64,000 nt of DNA, from contig NZ_CP053382.1 in assembly GCF_014931605.1 (NCBI RefSeq), positions 3,658,001 to 3,722,000 on the forward strand. The letters are read 5' to 3'. This document shows positions 8,253 to 16,556 of this stretch, one piece after another. Source of the stretch: Halomonas sp. MCCC 1A13316 (GTDB lineage: Bacteria > Pseudomonadota > Gammaproteobacteria > Pseudomonadales > Halomonadaceae). Below the pieces are notes generated by a model, which saw nothing but the letters and a program-made list of their open reading frames with translations, was not told the origin of the DNA and searched no databases. The translations under genes and the position numbers were made by a program. The stretch's first letter is position 1; each line of letters starts with the position of its first letter.

Positions 8253-9113
8253 ATGACTCAATTAATAGACGGAAAAAAGCTCTCGAACCAGATCTTGCAA
8301 GAAGTTGCCTCTGAAGTCGAGCTGCTCAAGGGCGAACATGACATAGTGCCGACGCTGGCTGTCGTGCTGGTGGGGGAGGATCCCGCCAGCCAAGTGTACG
8401 TGAGAAACAAGGTGAAGCGGGCGAAAGAGGCGGGAATGGGTTCTATTGAGCACCGCCTTGATGCCGAAACCTCCCAGAACACACTGAATGAGCTAATTGA
8501 TCATCTAAACAAAGATCCCGAGGTTCACGGCATTCTAGTGCAACTGCCGCTTCCATCACATCTCGATGAGGATGTGGTGATAGCCTCCATCCATCCAGCT
8601 AAAGATGTTGATGGCTTTCACCCACTAAACGTCGGGGCACTTGCTTCTGGGCGGCCATTGCTCGTGCCGTGCACGCCACAAGGTTGCATGATCATGTTGC
8701 ACCAGATCCATCCGGACCTTAGTGGCAAGAATGTCGTAGTGGTGGGGCGCTCCAATATCGTAGGAAAGCCAATGGCTGCACTGCTCCTACAGGCAAACTG
8801 CACTGTCACTATTGCCCATTCACGAACCAAGGACATCGAATCACTGTGCCGCGATGCCGATATTGTGGTCGCGGCGGTCGGCCGCGCGGAGTTCATCAAC
8901 GCTGACTGGATCAAGCCAGGTGCAACGATAATCGATGTCGGCATTAACGCCATTGATGTCGACGGCAAGAGAAAGCTCGTGGGTGATGTGCATTTCGAGT
9001 CGGTTGCCCGCGTCGCTGGTGCAATTACGCCCGTACCCGGTGGCGTGGGTCCAATGACGATCGCCTGCCTGCTCTTGAATACGACCCGTGCAGCAAGGTG
9101 TCAGTTGGCCTGA
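8253..9113 (+). CDS. folD: Bifunctional methylene-THF dehydrogenase / methenyl-THF cyclohydrolase
   Basis: A 286-residue enzyme converting 5,10-methylene-THF to 10-formyl-THF using NADP. It has the catalytic Lys region [11 protein letters not shown], the signature [20 protein letters not shown], the NADP loop [11 protein letters not shown] and [11 protein letters not shown]. Start 8253 is preferred over the ATG at 8250 because of spacing from GAGG. It follows purU by 14 bases. A second, housekeeping folD may exist elsewhere; this copy is probably dedicated to the local C1 pathway. Confidence 0.95.
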   Translation: MTQLIDGKKLSNQILQEVASEVELLKGEHDIVPTLAVVLVGEDPASQVYVRNKVKRAKEAGMGSIEHRLDAETSQNTLNELIDHLNKDPEVHGILVQLPLPSHLDEDVVIASIHPAKDVDGFHPLNVGALASGRPLLVPCTPQGCMIMLHQIHPDLSGKNVVVVGRSNIVGKPMAALLLQANCTVTIAHSRTKDIESLCRDADIVVAAVGRAEFINADWIKPGATIIDVGINAIDVDGKRKLVGDVHFESVARVAGAITPVPGGVGPMTIACLLLNTTRAARCQLA

Positions 9114-9191
9114 TCGTTAAACCTCACCAACACGCCAAGAATGTCCAGTATCGCTCACAGGCGACGCGACAATAACAATAGAGGACCTCGC

Positions 9192-10766
9192 ATGAACCAC
9201 AACGACGAAATCACCATGGCCCCGGGCCATGATAACACCCAGGTGCTGGGCCTGGACTTCCACAACCCCGTCTTTCCCCTCTCTGCCTTGGCGATCATCG
9301 CCTTCATCCTCTATGCCCTGATCTATCCCGACGCTGCCAACACTCAGTTGACGGCCGCCCGGGGTTGGTCCATCGAGCATTTCGACTGGCTGTTCATGAT
9401 CGTCGGCAATATCTTCGTGCTGCTCTGCCTGGTGCTGATCGTGCTGCCCCTGGGGCGCATCCGGCTGGGCGGTGAGAACGCCCGGCCGGAGCATTCGCGG
9501 CTCTCCTGGTTCAGTATGTTGTTTGCCGCCGGCATGGGCATTGGCCTGATGTTCTGGAGCGTGGCCGAACCGGTTGCTTATTACACTGACTGGTACGGTA
9601 CGCCACTGAACGCCGCCGCCGGAACCCCGGAAGGGGCTAGTGCCGCCATCGGTGCCACCATGTTCCACTGGGGACTGCATCCCTGGGCCATCTACGGCGT
9701 GGTGGGCCTCTCCCTGGCCTTCTTCGCCTACAACCGTGGGCTACCGCTGAGCCTGCGCTCGGCCTTCACCCCGCTGCTGGGTAACCGGGTACGTGGCTGG
9801 CCCGGCCACCTGATCGACATCACTGCGGTACTGGCGACCATCTTCGGCCTGGCCACCTCGCTGGGCTTCGGGGCCTCCCAGGCCGCCGGCGGCCTCAACT
9901 ACCTGTTCGACGTGCCCAACACCCTCGGCACCCAGATCGCCATCATCGTCGGTGTCACAGCGGTGGCGCTGTTCTCGGTGTGGCGCGGCATCGACGGGGG
10001 CGTGAAGCTGTTCTCCAATATCAACATGGTGCTCGCACTGCTGCTGCTGCTGTTCGTGGTGTTGACCGGCTCAACCCTGCTGTTCCTCAACGGCCTGTGG
10101 GACACCACCCTGGCCTACGCCAGCCATATCGTGCCGCTCTCCAGCTGGATCGGCCGCGATGACACCACCTGGTACCACGGCTGGACGGTGTTCTACTGGG
10201 CCTGGTGGATCTCCTGGTCGCCCTTCGTCGGCATGTTCATCGCGCGGGTCTCGCGCGGGCGCACGGTCCGCGAGTTCCTGACCGCTGTGCTGCTGGTGCC
10301 GACCCTGGTCACCATCGTCTGGATGAGCGCCTTCGGCGGCACCGCCCTAGCCCAGTCCGCGGCCGGCGTCGGCGAGCTGGCCAATGGCATCAGCGACGTC
10401 TCCCTGGCGATGTTCCACATGCTCGAGCAGCTGCCGCTGACGACCCTGACCTCCAGCCTGGCGATCCTGCTGGTGCTGATCTTCTTCGTCACCTCCTCGG
10501 ATTCCGGCTCGCTGGTGATCGACAGCATCACGGCTGGCGGCAAGACCGATGCCCCGCGCGGCCAAAGGGTCTTCTGGGCCACCTTGGAAGGAGTGATCGC
10601 CGGAATACTGCTATACGGCGGCGGCGACGCCGCACTCGGCGCCCTTCAGGCCGGCGCCGTGGCCACTGGCCTGCCTTTCTCCCTGGTCTTGCTGGTGATG
10701 TGCGTGGGCCTGGTAAAGAGCCTGCGCCAGGAACATCGCGATCTGGTGCTTGCGGGCGCGACCTGA
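9192..10766 (+). CDS. BCCT family betaine/choline/DMSP-type transporter
   Basis: A 524-residue inner-membrane secondary transporter with about 12 helices and the family hallmarks GMGIGLMFWSVAEP and FYWAWWISWSPFVG followed by RVSRGRTVREF. It has no long cytoplasmic C-terminal tail of the kind used for osmosensing in BetP, so it is more likely a catabolic importer. The start at 9192 follows GAGGA. It lies 78 bases after folD and probably feeds the demethylase, in the way DddT-type BCCTs accompany DMSP genes. From here rightward base composition becomes clearly G+C-rich. A hairpin terminator follows at 10789. Confidence 0.9.
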   Translation: MNHNDEITMAPGHDNTQVLGLDFHNPVFPLSALAIIAFILYALIYPDAANTQLTAARGWSIEHFDWLFMIVGNIFVLLCLVLIVLPLGRIRLGGENARPEHSRLSWFSMLFAAGMGIGLMFWSVAEPVAYYTDWYGTPLNAAAGTPEGASAAIGATMFHWGLHPWAIYGVVGLSLAFFAYNRGLPLSLRSAFTPLLGNRVRGWPGHLIDITAVLATIFGLATSLGFGASQAAGGLNYLFDVPNTLGTQIAIIVGVTAVALFSVWRGIDGGVKLFSNINMVLALLLLLFVVLTGSTLLFLNGLWDTTLAYASHIVPLSSWIGRDDTTWYHGWTVFYWAWWISWSPFVGMFIARVSRGRTVREFLTAVLLVPTLVTIVWMSAFGGTALAQSAAGVGELANGISDVSLAMFHMLEQLPLTTLTSSLAILLVLIFFVTSSDSGSLVIDSITAGGKTDAPRGQRVFWATLEGVIAGILLYGGGDAALGALQAGAVATGLPFSLVLLVMCVGLVKSLRQEHRDLVLAGAT

Positions 10767-10788
10767 TACACGGCTTTAACCCACCCTA

Positions 10789-10818
10789 TGACGCCCCCTT
10801 CCGGGGGCGTCAATTTCT
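10789..10818 (+). terminator. Rho-independent-type terminator after BCCT gene
   Basis: TGACGCCCCC, a TTCC loop and GGGGGCGTCA form a perfect 10-base stem directly after the transporter stop, followed by ATTTCTTG. This marks the end of the C1/osmolyte transcription unit. Confidence 0.75.
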
Positions 10819-10848
10819 TGCGAAGCGGATTCTCACGCGAGCTTCATT

Positions 10849-10895
10849 TGCCGAGCATGCTCCGGGTAGCTAGGCTGATTCCGGAATGCTCGGCA
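10849..10895. repeat. Long imperfect inverted repeat (hairpin)
   Basis: TGCCGAGCAT (10849-10858) pairs exactly with ATGCTCGGCA (10886-10895), extended inward by TCCGG/CCGGA after a 2-base bulge. It lies between the terminator and the toxin stub. Its function is unknown; it could be a REP-like element or a second terminator. Confidence 0.5.
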
Positions 10896-10985
10896 CTACC
10901 GAGGTACTGGCCTATTCGCCGCACCGTTTTCGACAGGAGGTTGAAAACCATGTCCAGACCTGAACACAGGCTAAAAACCTGAAGG

Positions 10986-11084
10986 ATGATCCAGAGCTTC
11001 AAGATAGGCATGTTGGGTATTTTGGAAGACGACATGCCTCAAGGTCAGCGAAGGCACGCCGCAATTCGGAGCGAGGCTCTATGA
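10986..11084 (+). pseudogene. Possible HigB/RelE-type toxin N-terminal remnant (32 codons)
   Basis: A 32-residue frame (MIQSFKIGMLG, LEDDMPQG, HAAIRSEAL) preceded by GAAGG. The start MIQSFK with a later EDD and HAA resembles the N-terminus of HigB-type plasmid-maintenance toxins (normally about 92 residues). No antitoxin gene follows, and the frame ends inside the start of the MFS gene. The match is short, so the call is tentative. Confidence 0.35.
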
Positions 11085-12265
11085 AGCGCCTTACTCCACT
11101 CGGCATGGCGACCCTCGGCAGTGGGGTAATTGCCATCACCTATGGCCTGGCCCGCTTCGTATTCGGGCTGTTCCTGCCTTCGATGCGCGAGGAGCTGACG
11201 ATTTCCTCCACCATGGCGGGTGTGATCGGCGCCCTGCCCTTCCTTAGCTTCGTTTTTGCGATTCTTGCGGCCCCTTGGGTGACTCGGAGCCTCGGGGTTC
11301 GGCACGCCGGAGCCGCGGCGGCTGGCCTGGCCGGGGTCGGGCTGATGACGATCGCCCTGGCACCTTCATCGCTACTGCTGGCCGCTGGCGTGCTGGTCTG
11401 CGGCATCAGTACCGGCCTCTCCTCACCGGCGATGGCCGAGGCTGTGTCCCGCGTCGTTCCGCCCGGGCTGCGCGGACGGGTCAATGCCACCATCAATGCA
11501 GGTACGAGCGTTGGGATCGCGCTCGCCATGCCCGCGGTGCTTATTTGGGCGCAAGCCTGGCGAAGTGCATATACCGGCTTCGCTGCGCTGGCGGCACTGG
11601 CTGCCTTGACGGCTTACTTCTACCTTCCCCGGGGCAAGCGCTCTACCTCTTCATCACGGCCCCGTTCAGCAGCCCTTCCTCGCAGTCGCAAGCAGTGGTT
11701 GAGAATCATCCGGCTAAGCGGCTTGGCCGCCGGGATGGGGTGCGTTAGCGCAGCCTATTGGGTGTTTGCCCCCGATGCGGTAATCACCGCCGGAGGGTTG
11801 GCGTCGAGCAAGACCGCTTGGATGTGGCTGGCAGTCGGCCTCGGTGGGCTAGTGGGTGGCAGCGCTGGTGATCTCATCTCGCGCTTCGGATCGCTCATCA
11901 GCCATATGACAGGCATCACGGTGATGGCCGCCAGCCTAGCGCTGCTGGCCCTGCATCCCAGCAACTTCGTCCTCGCCATGTCATCGGCGGCTCTGTTCGG
12001 CGCCGGGTACATGATCCTTACCGGGTTCCACCTGGTCAGGAGCGTTGAAATCATGGCCGACGCGCCCGCCTTCGCCCCGGTGCTTCCACTGCTGGCCACC
12101 TCGGTCGGCCAGGTCGCCGGCTCACCACTGGCAGGCTGGCTCGTCGGTACCGAAGGCCATGCCGCCACCTTCATGTTCTTCGCCACCCTGGGGCTCGCCG
12201 TCGCCGGGCTAGGGACCTGGCTGCTGAAGGAGAGAGCCGCTGTCGATGAGCGCACCCCCGGCTAG
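11081..12265 (+). CDS. MFS transporter, YbfB/YjiJ-like
   Basis: A 394-residue inner-membrane protein with 12 predicted helices in two halves joined by a basic loop near residue 190 (PRGKRSTSSSRPRS). The opening LGSGVIAITYGLARFVFGLFLP and the GLRGRVNATINAGTSVG segment fit the YbfB-like branch of MFS carriers. Substrate unknown. A GAGG-containing site precedes the ATG. It is convergent with the DUF2945 gene, whose stop abuts its own. Confidence 0.85.
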   Translation: MKRLTPLGMATLGSGVIAITYGLARFVFGLFLPSMREELTISSTMAGVIGALPFLSFVFAILAAPWVTRSLGVRHAGAAAAGLAGVGLMTIALAPSSLLLAAGVLVCGISTGLSSPAMAEAVSRVVPPGLRGRVNATINAGTSVGIALAMPAVLIWAQAWRSAYTGFAALAALAALTAYFYLPRGKRSTSSSRPRSAALPRSRKQWLRIIRLSGLAAGMGCVSAAYWVFAPDAVITAGGLASSKTAWMWLAVGLGGLVGGSAGDLISRFGSLISHMTGITVMAASLALLALHPSNFVLAMSSAALFGAGYMILTGFHLVRSVEIMADAPAFAPVLPLLATSVGQVAGSPLAGWLVGTEGHAATFMFFATLGLAVAGLGTWLLKERAAVDERTPG

Positions 12266-12481
12266 CTAGTCGTCTAGCTTGGAGAGCGCCGAATCCTTGT
12301 GCATGGCGATGTGATCGGTCTTGTCGCTCTTGATCTCGTATTGCGGCTCGTCCTCACTCGCATGGCGCTTGTGCCCCTTGTACTCCGTGTCCTGGGTATG
12401 AACCTTGATGATCTTGCCGCTTACCTGCCCCGCCTCGGAGTTCCAGCTGACGTGATCTCCCACCTTGAAGCGCTTGACCAT
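12266..12481 (-). CDS. DUF2945 (HVA1/Tudor-like) small protein
   Basis: A 71-residue hydrophilic protein (FKVGDHVSWNSEAGQVSGKI, KVHTQDTEYKGHKR, EPQYEIKSDKT) matching the DUF2945 family, a small SH3/Tudor-like fold of unknown role widely found in bacteria and fungi. It is a single leftward gene with its own upstream region; its stop codon touches the MFS stop from the other strand. Confidence 0.85.
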   Translation of the reverse strand: MVKRFKVGDHVSWNSEAGQVSGKIIKVHTQDTEYKGHKRHASEDEPQYEIKSDKTDHIAMHKDSALSKLDD

Positions 12482-12645
12482 GGTTCACCTCACACCTGTT
12501 GAATTGATTAGACGAACTGAAGCACGCCCAGGCTTCGATGGCTCGAATGTCGTCGGCGCGCCGATGTCGGCAGCCTACTATCGCGCTTGTCCATTGCAAT
12601 CTCATGCGCATATGACAATAACTTTCATTTAAGAATGGATGAGCC

Positions 12646-12857
12646 ATGGCCCCGATCACCCCGTGCCTGCCTCGCGTGCTGGTCGTAGAAGACGACAAAA
12701 CGCTGAACGGCCAGATCTCCCGACTGTTGGAAGGCAACGGTTTCGAGACGCAGCAGTGCTATGCGGGGGAAGACGGGCTGCTGACGGCACTCAGCCAGCG
12801 TTTCGACCTGATCCTGTTCGACGTACTGCTGCCACGGCTGGATGGCTTCGAGGTGCC
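12646..12857 (+). pseudogene. Response regulator receiver domain, truncated at a deletion junction
   Basis: About 70 residues of an OmpR-type receiver domain are intact: acidic pair VVEDD, LSQRFDLILFDVLLPRLDGFEV with the phospho-accepting Asp. After FEV the reading frame continues as nonsense, because it is reading the antisense of an AraC-type gene. The rest of the receiver, the output domain and any sensor kinase are missing. It faces the AraC fragment tail to tail, with the join at about 12855-12860. Confidence 0.8.
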
Positions 12858-13170
12858 CGGCCGCGTCGGCGAACGAGGCTTCGAGCTGCTCGGCAGGCAC
12901 GTAGAGCATCACGTAGCCCAGCCTGTTGTCGTCGCCCGGGTGACCGTCATGCACCTGCTCGGGATTGAACTGGATGACGTTGCCCGGCGGGCTGCGGTGA
13001 AACTCACCGCCACTGAAGAAGTCCTGCCGCCCGTAGAGGGTCACGCCGAAGGCGTACTCCTCGTGGGCATGGCGGTCGTAGCAGAAGTCGCTCAGCGACG
13101 CCTGGAGCACCGTGAGCTCGGGTATCTGTCGGCTCTTATAGTAGTCGAACCGGCTGGATTGCCTGGCCAT
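12858..13170 (-). pseudogene. AraC-family regulator, N-terminal ligand domain only
   Basis: From the ATG at 13170, with a GGGAGG ribosome site, about 104 residues of an AraC-binding cupin domain are clear (FCYDRHAHEEYAFGVTL, PGNVIQFNPEQVHDGHPG, YVMLYVPAEQLEASF). The frame then runs into antisense of the response-regulator fragment, so both AraC-type helix-turn-helix motifs are lost. Without the DNA-binding domain it cannot work as a regulator. Confidence 0.8.
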
Positions 13171-13267
13171 GTCGCGCCTCCCTGAACGCCATACAGGGAT
13201 AGCGTAAGCCGAGCCTCAGGGGAAGGCTTGGGTATTATTGCAGAAAACGGCTTGCCCCATGCCTGGC

Positions 13268-13756
13268 TCAGCGGAGCGGAAGATGCAGAATAGCGCCACG
13301 CAGCCCGCGCTCGTCGGCCCAGAGTTTGCCCAGGGTGATGGGTAGACGGAAGCGTCGCTTGCCTGCTGCACCGGGGTTGAACAGCAGTTGGCTGCCCTGC
13401 CATTCGTGGCGCGGCTTGTGGGAGTGGCCGTGGAGCACGGCGTCGCAGGGGGTGGCTGGGTCGAAATCCTGCAGGATATGCACCAGGTGCAGGTGCCAGC
13501 CGTTGACCGTGAGGTCCCGCTTCAGTGGCAGCGCCTCGGCCCAGGGGGCGGTGTCGATATTGCCGCGTATCGCCTTCACCGGCGCCAACTCCGCCAGCCG
13601 CTCGAGGATAGTGGCGTCCTCGTCCCGACTGCCCACGTCGCCCAGATGCAGGATGAGTTCGCAGCCCTCCAGCAGCGTGAGCGCCTCGGGGCGCAGCAGC
13701 CCGTGGGTATCGCTGATGATGCCGATCGGCAGCTCGGTGGTGATCGGGGACGTCAT
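13268..13756 (-). CDS. YfcE/MJ0936-type metallophosphoesterase
   Basis: A 162-residue metal-dependent phosphodiesterase with all family motifs in order: ISDTHG, HLGDVG, RGNID, HGHSHK and LLFNPGA, which supply the two-metal ligands. The substrate is usually a phosphodiester and unknown in vivo. Its ATG overlaps the stop of the deaminase gene by 4 bases, so the two are translationally coupled. Confidence 0.92.
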   Translation of the reverse strand: MTSPITTELPIGIISDTHGLLRPEALTLLEGCELILHLGDVGSRDEDATILERLAELAPVKAIRGNIDTAPWAEALPLKRDLTVNGWHLHLVHILQDFDPATPCDAVLHGHSHKPRHEWQGSQLLFNPGAAGKRRFRLPITLGKLWADERGLRGAILHLPLR

Positions 13757-14328
13757 GGCTCACGTGTGGCTCTCACGCCCTTCCAGTCTTCGAGGTCCAG
13801 CTCGGGCCGCTCGGCACGGAAGCGAGCATAGAGTTCGATACCGTGCGAATCTTCCAGGATATCTACCTGAATGCCCTTGTCGCGCAGCAGCGTTTCCGTA
13901 CCCGAGGCATTGGTCACGTCACCCACCACCACCCGAGCGAAGCCCCTCATGTGGAGCAGGGTCGCGCAGATCTCGCAGGGGCTCAGCGTGGTGAAGAGCG
14001 TGGCCCGGCTGAAGTCGCAGCGGCCGGCATCGCGAATGGCGGAGGTCTCCCCGTGGTTATAGGGGTGATTCTCCTGTACCAGGGTATTGTGCCCCTTGCC
14101 GAGGATCCGGCGCGTAGCGTTGTCGACGATCACCGCGCCGATGGGGCAGCCGCCTTCGTCATGGCTCTTCTGCGCCAGCAGTACCGCGATCCGCATGAGG
14201 TCGGCATCGGTCAGGCGTTGGGCGAACGCATCGTCCATCAATACCGGCAGGCTGGCGGTGGGCATGTGCGCGATGGCGGCCAAGGCTGCCTCCGTCACTT
14301 CCGAGCGTGAACTCAACAGGGTTTCCAT
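13753..14328 (-). CDS. Yeast-type cytosine/nucleoside deaminase
   Basis: A 191-residue zinc-dependent deaminase with the signature HGE and PCEIC motifs (GGCPIGAVIVD, NHPYNHGETSAI, LSPCEICATLL). The C-terminal IELYARFRAERPELDLEDW aligns with the yeast cytosine deaminase Fcy1 pattern rather than with the large bacterial CodA. Start 14328 is chosen for its GGAG site; upstream extension lacks one. It probably converts cytosine, or a related base, to the keto form in pyrimidine salvage. It is coupled to the downstream phosphoesterase. Confidence 0.85.
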   Translation of the reverse strand: METLLSSRSEVTEAALAAIAHMPTASLPVLMDDAFAQRLTDADLMRIAVLLAQKSHDEGGCPIGAVIVDNATRRILGKGHNTLVQENHPYNHGETSAIRDAGRCDFSRATLFTTLSPCEICATLLHMRGFARVVVGDVTNASGTETLLRDKGIQVDILEDSHGIELYARFRAERPELDLEDWKGVRATREP

Positions 14329-14389
14329 GATGTCTCCGATGCTCCGGTCGATGGGTAAAGCTCGAACCGTCCGGCCCGAAATCATTCCG

Positions 14390-14965
14390 TTAACGTGCAG
14401 CCAGGAACGTCAATACTCGCTCAAGCATGAGAGCCGTTGCCTCGGCATCATACGAACCCGGAGAGCTGTCGGTAAAAAAATGTTGATTACCCGAGTAGAG
14501 GAACAACTCTGACTCCTTGACGGCTTCGGCGAGCGATTGGGCGGCATCTATGTCCCCCTCGCCAACAAAAATCGGATCGGTATCCATGGCATGGATCTGC
14601 ACGGGCACGTTTTTGGGCCAAGCGGGCCCGAACTCCGAAACAGGTACGCAGAAATCGAATAATAGGGCACCACGCGCACCGGCTCGGGTTTGGGCAAGCT
14701 TCTGGGCCGGGAGCACGCCGAGAGAAATCCCGGCGTAGACGAGATCATTCGACAGCCCGTCTACCGCTCGCTCCCCACGTTCGATCACTTCACCAAACCC
14801 AAGCTCTTCAACGAATCCCATACCGCACTCGATACTGTCGAAAGTACGCCTACCGAAAAGATCGAGTATATGCGCTTCGTGCCCGGCCCGCCGCAACCTG
14901 TCGGCTTATGCGACGACACCAGGAGTCAGCCCTAGGGCGTGATGAAACAATACGATCTCAGCCAT
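14390..14965 (-). pseudogene. Dienelactone hydrolase family protein with in-frame stop codon
   Basis: The leftward frame from the ATG at 14965 begins MAEIVLFHHALGLTPG, the typical start of a dienelactone-hydrolase-like alpha/beta hydrolase. Codon 20 is TAA (14906-14908). After it the same frame continues with family sequence (RRAGHEAHILDLFGRRTFD, YAGISLG, HAMDTDPIF) to the stop at 14390. The nucleophile position lies in GISLG, where Cys or Ser is usual, so a second lesion is possible. A shortened product could start only at the TTG at 14896 and would lack the first strand. Confidence 0.85.
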
Positions 14966-15036
14966 TCGGTTCTCTCGTGCATGATTCGCGTCGTTCCATA
15001 CCGATAGCGATCCATTTCTGCATGAACTTCACCTAA

Positions 15037-15768
15037 TCACTTCATCTCGAAACCGCGCTTGGTCAGGAACTCGCGCATATGGGCGCGCAGCTTGCTGTCG
15101 AACAGCGGAGTGAGGTTGCGCGACCAGTTACTGTCCTTGTTGCCACCCTTACGTTCGCTGTAGTAGGCCTGCATGGCCTCGTCGAAGGCCGCCACCTGCT
15201 CCCTGTCGTCGGTGTAGTAATCCTCCTTGAGGATAGCGTCTACCGGCAGGCGCGGTTTGACGTCCGGATCGATGGCCGGATAGCCGAGGCACATGCCGAA
15301 CACCGGGAAAACGTGCTCCGGCAGGTGCAGCAGGTCGCTGATGGCCTGAGGATTGTTGCGAATACCCCCGATGTAGCAGATGCCGAGCCCCTCGGATTCG
15401 GCGGCGATGGCGACGTTCTGGGCCATCAGTGCGGTATCCACGCTGGCCACCACCAGTTGCTCGGTCATGCCGCGCACGACGTTGGCACCGGTGCGCTCGG
15501 AGGCCTCGGTAGGACGTTTCATGTCGGCGCAGAACACCAGGAAATCGGAGGCGGTGGCGACATACGCCTGGCCGCCGGCCAGCTCGGCGATCTTCTCGCG
15601 GTTAGCAGGGTCCTTTACGTGAATGACGGTGTAGGCTTGTACGTGGCTGGAGGTCGCCGCAGCCTGGCCTGCTCGAATCAGATCCAGCAGCAGCTCGTGC
15701 GGGATCTTCCGGTCGGTGAATTTGCGAATCGAGCGGTGGGATTTCAGCAGTTCGATGGTGGAATTCAT
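15037..15768 (-). CDS. nfsA: Oxygen-insensitive NADPH nitroreductase, NfsA type
   Basis: A 243-residue FMN flavoprotein. The N-terminal SHRSIRKFTDRKIP and ATSSHVQAYTVI contact FMN, GLGICYIGGIRNN is the central NfsA signature, and GMCLGYP follows. NfsA enzymes reduce nitroaromatics and quinones in the cytoplasm by two-electron steps. It is a single leftward gene with a 249-base upstream region free of other genes. Confidence 0.9.
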   Translation of the reverse strand: MNSTIELLKSHRSIRKFTDRKIPHELLLDLIRAGQAAATSSHVQAYTVIHVKDPANREKIAELAGGQAYVATASDFLVFCADMKRPTEASERTGANVVRGMTEQLVVASVDTALMAQNVAIAAESEGLGICYIGGIRNNPQAISDLLHLPEHVFPVFGMCLGYPAIDPDVKPRLPVDAILKEDYYTDDREQVAAFDEAMQAYYSERKGGNKDSNWSRNLTPLFDSKLRAHMREFLTKRGFEMK

Positions 15769-16017
15769 GTCGCCTCGCGTAATGCCTGTCTATCGTTACT
15801 CTGCTTAGTATCTTTCATTCGCCTGCGCATTGCATGGCCTGCCCTGGAGTATCGAATGCGACAAGCCATGCCGAGCCTTAGCGGGCGCCTGGAAACCAAA
15901 TGCGAATCGCACGCGGAGTCAAAATCAAGCAGCTGAATTTAAAGGAAAAATTGACCATAACTTCTATTCACCCTAGGATGAGCCAATCTACTCTCTTGCG
16001 TTAACACAGGGAACCGC

Positions 16018-16486
16018 ATGAAAGGCAAACAGACCATCATCGAGGCCTTGAACGGCCTGCTGGCAGCGGAACTCGCCGCCATGGACCAGTACTTCATCCA
16101 CTCCGAAATGTACGCTGACTGGGGGCTCACCAAGCTCTATGAGCGCATCGCCCACGAATTCGACGACGAAAAGGGGCATGCCAAGCAGCTGATCGAGCGG
16201 ATTCTGTTCCTGGAAGGCAAGCCCGACATGCATACCCGTACCCCGGTGCGCATCGGCCAGGACGTAGAGGAAATGCTCGGCAATGACCTTCAGCTCGAAT
16301 ACGAAGTGGGGTGATGCCCTGAAGGAAGGCATCGCCCTTTGCGAGCAGGAGCGGGACTTCCAGACCCGCAACGTACTGCTGGGACTGCTGGCAGACACCG
16401 AAGAAGACCATGCCTACTGGCTCGAGCAGCAGCTACGGTTGATCAAGATGCTGGGCAAGCCGAACTACCTGCTCTCCCAGATGTGA
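16018..16486 (+). pseudogene. bfr: Bacterioferritin, frameshifted in a G4 run
   Basis: The first 97 codons (KGKQTIIEALNGLLAAELAAM, HEFDDEKGHAKQLIERILFLEG) and the last 60 (ALKEGIALCEQERDFQTRN, DTEEDHAYWLEQQ) are a normal bacterioferritin in two frames. They join at GTGGGGTGA (16306-16314), where one G too many brings a stop. Removing it restores EVGDALKEG. Ferroxidase ligands (EL, DE..H, E..H) are present, but the haem-binding Met of E. coli Bfr is Lys here, so this is a haem-free subunit type. The extra base could be a real mutation or a sequencing error. Confidence 0.85.
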
Positions 16487-16556
16487 GCCCAGGACGCCCG
16501 GTCGAGATTGCCATGCTAAGCTCGTGTGACTTATTAGCTCGATAATGGAATGACGC

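Noticed and set aside
12646..13185. A 179-codon open frame as one novel response-regulator fusion protein
   Set aside because: Only the first 70 codons are receiver domain; the rest is the antisense of an AraC ligand-binding domain, so it is a deletion junction and not a real fusion protein.
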